NCBI GenBank assembly: GCA_947457025.1
Contig: CANGUI010000055.1
Coordinates: 1 to 8,913, forward strand
DNA length: 8,913 nt
Reading direction: 5' to 3'
DNA from: Flammeovirgaceae bacterium
Lineage (GTDB): Bacteria > Bacteroidota > Bacteroidia > Cytophagales > Cyclobacteriaceae
In this document: piece after piece, positions 1 to 6,405 of the stretch
Layout of the letters: the number at the start of each line of letters is the position of its first letter
How positions within the stretch are numbered: the stretch's first letter is position 1
Notes under the pieces: model-generated
What the model was told of the DNA's origin: nothing
Databases searched by the model: none
Seen by the model: only the letters and a program-made list of their open reading frames with translations
Made by a program: the position numbers and the translations under genes

Positions 1-491
1 GATTTTTCCGATGAACCGGGCTCATTGAATCCGATGTGGCCGGTACGGCCGATGCCCAGCACCTGCAGGTCGATGCCGCCCAGTTGATCGATCTTCGCCT
101 CATAATCGCGGCAGAACTGCGCGACTTTTTCTTTGGGCAATGTACCGTCGGGAATATTGATCTGATTTTTGGGAATATCAATGTGGTCGAACAATAACTC
201 ATTCATGAACCGCACATAGCTCTGTAATGCGATAGGCTGCATGGGATAGTACTCATCCAGATTAAAGGTGTGAACGTTCTTGAAGGAAAGGCCTTCCTGC
301 TGGTGCAGCCGGATGAGTTCAGCATATACCCGCGTCGGGGTGGAGCCGGTGGCAAGGCCCAGCACGCAGGGTTTGCCTTCCTGCTGCCGGGTTCGGATGA
401 GATTGGCGATCTCAGCTGCCACAAAAGCAGAGGCCTTTTCGGAATTCTCAAAAATCTGGGCGGGAATTTTTTCTCTCGATTCGTTATTCAT
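1..491 (-). CDS. nagB: Glucosamine-6-phosphate deaminase-type protein (NagB family), N-terminal 163 residues, truncated by window edge
   Basis: NagB converts glucosamine-6-phosphate to fructose-6-phosphate plus ammonia in the cytoplasm, the last step of amino-sugar salvage. The start is fixed: ATG at 491-489 is the first in-frame ATG after an in-frame TAA a few codons upstream. Visible motifs are the phosphate-loop GLATGSTP (residues 45-52), FNLDEYYPM (76-84; the Asp matches the E. coli Asp72 region) and LGIGRTGHIGFNEPGS (145-160). The last motif retains the His and Glu of the E. coli Asp141/His143/Glu148 set, but Thr150 stands where Asp141 is expected. About 30 residues precede the deaminase core, and the GIGRTGHIGFNEPGS form resembles a Bacteroidota subfamily, from memory about 640-660 aa, with a second LmbE/PIG-L-like deacetylase domain. 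Whether that domain exists here lies outside the window. The gene follows anmK on the same strand after 51 nt, so co-transcription is likely. The family call is firm; catalytic identity is less so because of the Asp change. Confidence 0.88.
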   Translation of the reverse strand, partial: MNNESREKIPAQIFENSEKASAFVAAEIANLIRTRQQEGKPCVLGLATGSTPTRVYAELIRLHQQEGLSFKNVHTFNLDEYYPMQPIALQSYVRFMNELLFDHIDIPKNQINIPDGTLPKEKVAQFCRDYEAKIDQLGGIDLQVLGIGRTGHIGFNEPGSSEK

Positions 492-542
492 AGCAAAGGG
501 TTAATATCGTAGTTATTCAGTAAAAGCAAATGGCTGGCAAAA

Positions 543-1724
543 TTAAAGAGGTAATGAAATCTTTCCCATGCCGACCGACGGCACCTTTGATCGTTTTCCA
601 AAATCGACCCGGCTATCGGTGAGCAACTCGTTGGCCAGCACAGCAAACAAAACTGCCTCTTTCGCATCGCCGGGTATGCCAAGCCGGATCATCGGCTGCA
701 TCGACATGTTGGGCATGGCGGCTCGCAGACCAGCCACAATCTGCGGGTTGTGGGCACCGCCACCACTCATAAAAATCACGGGCTTCCTTCTGCCAACCTG
801 GCGAACAATTGCTTCCCCAATGGTATCGGAGGTAAGCTGGGTTAATGTCGCGACCAAATCCGGTACGGACAGGTAGGTAGTTTGGCTGGCTTGCTGGGCA
901 GCCTGCACCCATTGCAGATTAAATAGTTCGGGGCCGGTGGTTTTGGGAAAAGGACGAAGAAAAAACGGATCGGCTTTAAGGTTTGCCAGCAGGCCGGCAT
1001 GGGGTGTGCCTGCACGAGCCACCTCCGCATTTCGATCGTAGTCTTTGTTAAAAAAGAACCGCATAGCCTGGTCGAGAAGCGTGTTGCCAGGGCCAGTATC
1101 CGTAACAAACACCAGGCTTGCCAGCCCGGTTGCCGGCAACCAGGTAAAGTTGGCTATGCCGCCCATGTTCAGCAGAATGCGGTCTTCGCCTTTTTTGGAG
1201 AACAACAGGTAATCGCCATACACGGCCAGGGGGGCTCCCTCACCACCGGCGGCAACATGTTTCTGCCGGAAGTCGCTCACCACCGGAATACCCGTGACCA
1301 CGGCGAGGTGATCGCCATCCCCAATCTGAAAGGTAGAATTGCGTTCCGCATCCGGAAATACCGACAGCGGCGCGTGAAAAACCGTTTGGCCATGTGAGGC
1401 AATGGCGGCCACCTCGGCCGGCTTAACTTTCCACTTCTGGCAAAGCTTCTTTACATACAGCCCATGTAGCTCACCAATGAACGCATGCAGCATCACCAGT
1501 TGATGGAAGTCGACTACCGGTTTTGCGAATACGGATAATATCTTGGTTTTCACAACCTCCGGATAGGGCACGGTGTCGAAAGCCTCCAGCTGGCACTTAG
1601 TCTTTAGCCCCCGGCCTTGAAAGCGACACAGGGCTACATCAAGTCCATCAAGAGATGTTCCGGACATTAACCCGATGAGCAGCCGGGGCCTTGAAGGTGG
1701 AATTGGGAAACGGAATCGAGCCAT
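543..1724 (-). CDS. anmK: Anhydro-N-acetylmuramic acid kinase (AnmK)
   Basis: AnmK cleaves the 1,6-anhydro ring of anhydroMurNAc and phosphorylates it with ATP to MurNAc-6-phosphate, the entry step of cytoplasmic peptidoglycan recycling. The 393-residue protein has the family motifs in order: GLMSGTSLDGLD (18-29), SHGQT (110-114), IGDGDHLA (134-141), SDFR (150-153), AAGGEGAPL (158-166), LNMGGIANFT (185-194), DTGPGN (209-214), MSGGGAHN (319-326) and a C-terminal KEAVLFAVLANELL (355-368). Length is slightly above E. coli AnmK (about 370), from a short basic N-terminal lead and a tail. I chose ATG at 1724-1722: the longer in-frame start at 1790 would add 22 hydrophobic residues with no counterpart in this cytoplasmic family, and the 1724 start has A at -3. 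The stop TAA is at 545-543. It probably forms an operon with the downstream nagB-like gene and is transcribed away from susC. MurQ and NagA, needed to link the two reactions, are not in view. Confidence 0.95.
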   Translation of the reverse strand: MARFRFPIPPSRPRLLIGLMSGTSLDGLDVALCRFQGRGLKTKCQLEAFDTVPYPEVVKTKILSVFAKPVVDFHQLVMLHAFIGELHGLYVKKLCQKWKVKPAEVAAIASHGQTVFHAPLSVFPDAERNSTFQIGDGDHLAVVTGIPVVSDFRQKHVAAGGEGAPLAVYGDYLLFSKKGEDRILLNMGGIANFTWLPATGLASLVFVTDTGPGNTLLDQAMRFFFNKDYDRNAEVARAGTPHAGLLANLKADPFFLRPFPKTTGPELFNLQWVQAAQQASQTTYLSVPDLVATLTQLTSDTIGEAIVRQVGRRKPVIFMSGGGAHNPQIVAGLRAAMPNMSMQPMIRLGIPGDAKEAVLFAVLANELLTDSRVDFGKRSKVPSVGMGKISLPL

Positions 1725-1856
1725 GTTGGGCGAAAGTAAGGGGAATACCGGAAAAAAATTAAACAAAATATGCAAGAATAATCGACTCATGTGCGGTATT
1801 TTGCTACTTTCACGTCAAATATTTGCAAAAAGTAGCAAACTAAAACAAAAAAAAGT
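1725..1856. promoter_or_regulatory. Divergent intergenic region between anmK and susC
   Basis: These 132 nt separate two divergently transcribed units and must hold both promoters. The segment is AT-rich compared with its flanks. I could not place a convincing Bacteroidota promoter (TTG, about 19 nt, TAnnTTTG) on either strand. Partial -7 matches are AATATTTG at 1818-1825 (plus strand, towards susC) and TACTTTCG at 1738-1731 (minus strand, towards anmK), neither with a well-spaced TTG. A weaker 7-bp inverted repeat, AATACCG (1744-1750) and CGGTATT (1794-1800), is present besides the main dyad. The tract before the susC ATG (1840-1856) is nearly all A, with A at -3, -6 and -12, which matches the A-rich initiation regions used by this phylum instead of Shine-Dalgarno sequences and supports the susC start. 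Confidence 0.7.
1800..1839. repeat. Nested inverted repeat, candidate operator or leader hairpin
   Basis: TTTGCTACTTT (1800-1810) is repeated as its exact reverse complement AAAGTAGCAAA (1829-1839), giving 11 perfect pairs with an 18-nt spacer. Within the spacer, CAAATATTTG (1816-1825) is a perfect 10-bp palindrome whose centre lies 1 nt from that of the outer repeat. The dyad sits 17 nt upstream of the susC ATG, between two divergent genes. A binding site for a dimeric or tetrameric regulator is the simplest reading, and the DeoR-family protein of the same locus is the obvious candidate; this is inference. If transcribed, it could also fold as a 5' leader hairpin before susC. It is not a convincing terminator because no gene converges on it. 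Confidence 0.6.
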
Positions 1857-4800
1857 ATGGAAAAACTCTACAGGAATCAGGCCCTCCGGCCTGGCCATGC
1901 ACCTGTCGGGAGGCTGATTTTTCGGGCCCTTTGGGTCTGTCTGCTGCTCCCCATTGTTGCACTTGCACAAGAACGCCCGGTTTCCGGGCGGGTAACCACG
2001 GCAACTGATAGTCAGCCATTGCCGGGGGTAAACATTTTGGTGAAAGGCACCACCACGGGTACGATCTCGGATGCCGATGGCATGTATAAGATAAACGTGG
2101 GCGACGGCGCCGTGCTCGTGTTTAGCCAAATCGGCCTAAAAACGGTGGAAGTGACCGTTGGCAACCAGCAGGTAATCGATGTTGTCATGGAAGAGGAGAT
2201 ACGCAACCTGGACGAGGTGGTTGTGATCGGTTCAACCCTGCGGCAGGCCAAACGGGAACTCGGCAATAACATTTCATCGGTGAATGCACAAGCTCTTGAG
2301 CGTACGGGCAGCAGCGATCTCTTTGGTTCATTGCAAGGTAAGGTTCCCGGTGCTCAGATCACCCAAAACTCCGGTGACCCTGCCGGTGGGATGTCCATTC
2401 GTTTACGCGGCGTGAAGTCGTTGCAGGGTGGTTCGGATCCTCTTTATGTTATTGATGGGGTGATCATCAGTAACAACACCACAAACGTTTCGCAAACTGC
2501 ATTGGCCAATCAGGTAGGCCAGTCCGCATTGGGTAACAACCGGATGGTGGATATCAACCCGGCAGATATTGAGAGCCTGAATGTGATTAATGGCGCGGCA
2601 GCCGCAGCACAATACGGTTCGCGGGCTGCCAATGGCGTGGTGATCATTACCACGAAGAAAGGGCGTTCCGGGGCACCGAAAATTTCGTTCACCACCAGTG
2701 TGAACACGAATGAATTGAGAAAGCGAGTACCCTTTACCACACTGGGCAAGCAGTACGGCTTTGCTAATTTGAGATTACATCCGATTGGCGCACTGACAAC
2801 AGGTCAGTTCGCGAGTATTGGTACCGGTGCACCGGGTGCTTATGTTCCTCAGCCCGGAGAGACTTTCCAACCCATCGTGCGAGATGGTGTAACCTCTTAC
2901 TTGCGTACGAACCTGGTTGATGTTACTAGATATGACTATCAGGATTTCATCTTCCGCACCGGTGTGGGTACTGATAATAATCTCTCCGTTACAGGCGGCA
3001 ATGATAAGACTCAGTTCTATGCAGGGTACAGTTACACCCGCAATGAAGGGATCATTAAGGGCACCGATTTCACGCGGCACAATTTCCGTGTACGTGTAGA
3101 TCAGCGCCTGAGCGACTGGGCCAAAATCAGCGCAGGCCTCTCGTATGCCAACTCGTTCACCAATGAAAAGGCAAATGGAAACGTTTTTTACAGCCCGATT
3201 AATTCCATCAATATCACCAATAACATTTACGACCTCAATCAGCGTGACGCTGCCGGCCGTCTGTTAGCGGTGGAAGCGACTCGTGTGAACCCGTTGTCAA
3301 CTATTGAAGACATGAACTTCACGCAGGATGTAAACCGCACGATCAATGACTTGCAACTGAATCTTACTCCCGTAAAAGGTCTTGGCATTGACTGGATCAT
3401 TGGGGTCGATGCATTTAGCCAGGTGGGCCGTGGGCTGATCAAACCTTATCCGTATCAGGCGCAGGCCGGTTTGCCACCAGAACGTTATCCGAATGGTTTT
3501 ACCTCACACGCGAGCAATACCCAGTTGCAGTTCAATACTGACTTGAACATCAGCTATGAACGACAGCTCACCAACGATCTGAAGCTGAACCTCATCGGTG
3601 GAACCAGTTACCAGTTTCTGAAGTCTGACCTCATCCGCACATCGGGTGAGAACCTGGCTCCTTTTATCGAAACCATCAATGGCGCCGCCAGCACTACGGT
3701 AACATCAGGGTATGGATATGATCGCTTCTACCTGTTCGGGTATTTCGGGCAAGCTACGATCGGCTTTAAGAACTACGCTTTTTTAACCGGGGCAGTGCGC
3801 CTGGATGAGTCTAGCAAATTCTCAGAAAATGAACGCCGGCAGACCTACCCTAAAGTAAGTGCCAGTTTCGTTCCGTCAGACATGGAATGGTTCAAAAATT
3901 CGGTTAACTCCAACATCCTGAGTTCTGTGAAGTTGCGTGCCAGCTGGGGCCAGGCGGGTAATCTGTTAGGAATCGGCTCATTTGATCGCTTCTGGCAGTT
4001 CAATCCAACTCCTTTCCTGGGACGCAATACTATCGTACCGAGCTCCCAGTTGGCCAACCCGAGTGTTCGCCCGGAACGGATGGAAGAGCTTGAATTTGGA
4101 GGTGATTTTACGTTCTGGCAAAACAAACTCAGCCTTGGCGTAACAATTTACCAGCAGCAGATCCAGGATCTAGTGGTGAACCGTAATATTGCCTCGTCGC
4201 AGGGCGGTTTGAGTATTGTTACCAATGTGGGCCAGATGGAAAACCAAGGTTTGGAATTGGTATTGGGTATCACGCCGGTCCGCACGTCGAACTTCTCGTG
4301 GGACGTAACCCTGATTTACAACCGTAACCGAAATAAGGTGACCCGGTTGGGTACCCCCACCATTGGATTTAACAATTCTGCCGGTGCTCCCTCCTTCCTT
4401 GTGGAAGGGCAGCCTGCTTCTGTGTTCTATGGAACAGCGTTTGCGCGGGATGCAAACGGGAATATTCTGCTGACCCCTACGCCCACGGGCTTCCTGGGTG
4501 GCCTCCCGCAGCAGGAACGCGGATCGCAGGCTTCTACCTCACCGCTGGAATTTTCACCGGGACGCGATGCCTCCGGACAACCCACAGGTGGCGTGATCCG
4601 CAAAATTATTGGTGATCCCAATCCGGACTTTACCGGCTCCATCATGAACACATTGAACTACAAGAACCTGACATTCAATTTCCTGTTTGACTTTGTACAA
4701 GGTGTGGAGGTATTCAATGCTGACATACGCACCCGCCAAAACGTGGGCGTGGGCGAGAATGTGGAGAAGGAAATGAACGGAACTCTGCCTCGCGGATACA

Positions 4801-5078
4801 CCTTCGCGGTGTTTCCGATTGAAGAATGGCGCGTGAATGATGGTTCGTTCGTTAAACTCCGCGAGATCGGCCTTACCTACAGCTTCCTCAAACCCATCAA
4901 AGGAATTAATAGCGTAAACCTGGGTCTTTTCGGCCGGAACCTGATTTCGTGGGACAATTACAACGGCTATGATCCGGAAACAAATGCCGGTGGTAACAGC
5001 GACCTGGTACGCGGTATTGACTTCGGTAACGTACCGATACCCCGCACCTACAAGCTGCAATTAACTGTTACGTTTTAA
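1857..5078 (+). CDS. SusC/RagA-family TonB-linked outer membrane transporter
   Basis: This is the TonB-dependent outer-membrane channel of a SusCD-type uptake complex; it imports an oligomer delivered by its lipoprotein lid using TonB/proton-motive energy. The 1073-residue length is normal. In order: a long basic N-region and hydrophobic core (19-37) with probable cleavage after ALA37; a CarboxypepD_reg-like domain at about 42-114 (VSGRV, PLPGVNILVKGT, GTISDADGMYKI); a TonB-box-like LDEVVVIG (118-125); the plug with SLQGKVPGAQI, RLRGVKSLQGGSDPLYVIDGVI and GAAAAAQYGSRAANGVVIITTKKG (to about 270); then the beta-barrel, which ends in YKLQLTVTF with the C-terminal Phe expected for Bam assembly. 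There is no N-terminal STN signalling domain and no sigma/anti-sigma pair nearby, so control by a FecI/FecR-type cascade is unlikely. The partner susD-like gene starts 18 nt downstream. Substrate specificity cannot be deduced; the divergent anmK/nagB genes hint at amino-sugar or cell-wall fragments. Lower-case susC is not assigned as a symbol because it denotes the starch system. Confidence 0.96.
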   Translation: MEKLYRNQALRPGHAPVGRLIFRALWVCLLLPIVALAQERPVSGRVTTATDSQPLPGVNILVKGTTTGTISDADGMYKINVGDGAVLVFSQIGLKTVEVTVGNQQVIDVVMEEEIRNLDEVVVIGSTLRQAKRELGNNISSVNAQALERTGSSDLFGSLQGKVPGAQITQNSGDPAGGMSIRLRGVKSLQGGSDPLYVIDGVIISNNTTNVSQTALANQVGQSALGNNRMVDINPADIESLNVINGAAAAAQYGSRAANGVVIITTKKGRSGAPKISFTTSVNTNELRKRVPFTTLGKQYGFANLRLHPIGALTTGQFASIGTGAPGAYVPQPGETFQPIVRDGVTSYLRTNLVDVTRYDYQDFIFRTGVGTDNNLSVTGGNDKTQFYAGYSYTRNEGIIKGTDFTRHNFRVRVDQRLSDWAKISAGLSYANSFTNEKANGNVFYSPINSINITNNIYDLNQRDAAGRLLAVEATRVNPLSTIEDMNFTQDVNRTINDLQLNLTPVKGLGIDWIIGVDAFSQVGRGLIKPYPYQAQAGLPPERYPNGFTSHASNTQLQFNTDLNISYERQLTNDLKLNLIGGTSYQFLKSDLIRTSGENLAPFIETINGAASTTVTSGYGYDRFYLFGYFGQATIGFKNYAFLTGAVRLDESSKFSENERRQTYPKVSASFVPSDMEWFKNSVNSNILSSVKLRASWGQAGNLLGIGSFDRFWQFNPTPFLGRNTIVPSSQLANPSVRPERMEELEFGGDFTFWQNKLSLGVTIYQQQIQDLVVNRNIASSQGGLSIVTNVGQMENQGLELVLGITPVRTSNFSWDVTLIYNRNRNKVTRLGTPTIGFNNSAGAPSFLVEGQPASVFYGTAFARDANGNILLTPTPTGFLGGLPQQERGSQASTSPLEFSPGRDASGQPTGGVIRKIIGDPNPDFTGSIMNTLNYKNLTFNFLFDFVQGVEVFNADIRTRQNVGVGENVEKEMNGTLPRGYTFAVFPIEEWRVNDGSFVKLREIGLTYSFLKPIKGINSVNLGLFGRNLISWDNYNGYDPETNAGGNSDLVRGIDFGNVPIPRTYKLQLTVTF

Positions 5079-5096
5079 CCGCAAAATGCTGACATC

Positions 5097-6398
5097 ATGA
5101 AAACAAAAATATCTGCACTCGCCTTAAGCCTTACCCTGTTGCTGGTAAGCTGCGACCAAGAATATCTCAATCCCAGCGCTGCCTCACAAACCCAGGTAGT
5201 CAATGACGTGCTCGGTTTGATTACCCTGGCCAACGGCCTCCAGTTTCGATACTCGGTAACCCGGTTGTCGCCCAATTATACGGTACCTACAACGAGTGGC
5301 ATCCTGACCCGCGAGTTAACTGTGCTCAACGCCGGTAACACGGATGAAGAGAACCTGCGATTGGGCGGAAACAATGTTATTGGTTCGAACGGCGTCATTT
5401 CTAACCTGTGGAACCAGTGTCATCTGATCCGGGCTACTGCCGATCAAATTCTGTCTAACCTTAGCATCGTGACTGACCAGGGTATTAAAGGTGGCCTACA
5501 AGCCCATGCGACAATCTATAAAGCATTGGCCCTCGGCAACCTTGCCATGTTCTGGGAAAGTGCCCCGATTACCACGCAAATCAACGCGCCATTTGTTAGC
5601 CGGCTGGAGATTCTGCGAGAAGCCATCCGGATTCTGGAAGCCGCCTCGGCTGAGTTGGCCAAGGCAGCGCTACCGGCTACGTTTACCTCGCGGATCGTCA
5701 GTGGAATTGATTACGCCAATACGCTGAATGTGCTCATCGCCCGCTATGCCCTGATGGCTGGTGAATACGATAAAGCTATCAGTGCTGCAAATCTGGTATC
5801 CACTGCCACCACCGTCAGAGCTCTGATGAACCATGATGATGCTTCACAAAACGCTATGTTCTTTGTTGCATTTTCCAACCGCAACGTTACCGAGCCGCCC
5901 GATGCTCTCTTCAGCTTGCCGGCAGCTCTGCAAACACCCGCAGACGACCGGCGTATCTCCTTCTTCTTTAACTCAGCAGGAGGCACCGGTACAGTGAATC
6001 GCGCGCGTGCGAGTTTCTTCACGGCAAACTCGTCTGCTGTGCCGATCTACCGACCGGGCGAAGTGTTCCTGATACGGGCTGAAGCCAACGTACGGAAATC
6101 TTCTCCGAACCTGACGGCTGCTGTTACGGACCTCAATGCTGTATTGCAGAAAACCGCCGCCCAGGACGCATTAGGCATTGGCGCAACGCTGCCTGCTTAC
6201 TCCGGGCCGGTTGCAGCTGCCGATTTGCTCACCGAAATATACCGCCAGCGCTGCATTGAACTGTACCTGTCGGGTATGCGCCTGGAAGACAGCAGACGTT
6301 TTGGACGCCCGGCCTCCGAGCGTGGACGTACGTTCCTGCCGTATCCGTTTTCGGAAAGGGACAACAATTCCCTGACACCGGCCGACCCGGCTTCTTGA
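5097..6398 (+). CDS. SusD/RagB-family nutrient-binding outer membrane lipoprotein (short form)
   Basis: SusD-like lipoproteins cap the SusC barrel on the cell surface and bind the incoming glycan or peptide. The N-terminus is a lipoprotein signal peptide with lipobox LVSC (16-19), so Cys19 should be the lipidated first residue of the mature protein. Helical segments around NLWNQCHLIRATADQIL and AHATIYKALALGNLAMFW match the TPR-like scaffold of the family. IYRPGEVFLIRAEANVR and EIYRQRCIELYLSGMRLEDSRRFG match the conserved C-terminal SusD half, and the closing RTFLPYPFSERDNN is the usual family ending. At 433 residues it is shorter than common SusD proteins (about 500-600), but both ends are intact, so this is a compact subfamily rather than a truncation. 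It is coupled to the susC-like gene (18-nt gap) and to the regulator gene (7-nt gap). Confidence 0.94.
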   Translation: MKTKISALALSLTLLLVSCDQEYLNPSAASQTQVVNDVLGLITLANGLQFRYSVTRLSPNYTVPTTSGILTRELTVLNAGNTDEENLRLGGNNVIGSNGVISNLWNQCHLIRATADQILSNLSIVTDQGIKGGLQAHATIYKALALGNLAMFWESAPITTQINAPFVSRLEILREAIRILEAASAELAKAALPATFTSRIVSGIDYANTLNVLIARYALMAGEYDKAISAANLVSTATTVRALMNHDDASQNAMFFVAFSNRNVTEPPDALFSLPAALQTPADDRRISFFFNSAGGTGTVNRARASFFTANSSAVPIYRPGEVFLIRAEANVRKSSPNLTAAVTDLNAVLQKTAAQDALGIGATLPAYSGPVAAADLLTEIYRQRCIELYLSGMRLEDSRRFGRPASERGRTFLPYPFSERDNNSLTPADPAS

Positions 6399-6405
6399 TC
6401 GCGCT

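Noticed and set aside
1744..1800. 7-bp inverted repeat AATACCG/CGGTATT in the divergent region
   Set aside because: It is short with a 43-nt spacer and could arise by chance; recorded under the intergenic feature but not promoted to a finding.
1800..1839. Rho-independent terminator at the inverted repeat
   Set aside because: Both flanking genes are transcribed away from it and no T-tract follows a GC-rich stem, so an operator or leader element fits better.
4554..5060. Minus-strand 168-codon open frame inside the susC-like gene
   Set aside because: It lies antisense to well-conserved SusC barrel sequence and shows no recognisable domain or promoter; it is a shadow of the real gene.
1857..5078. 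SusC as a sigma/anti-sigma-linked signalling transporter
   Set aside because: No STN domain precedes the CarboxypepD_reg-like domain, and no FecI/FecR-type genes are in the window.
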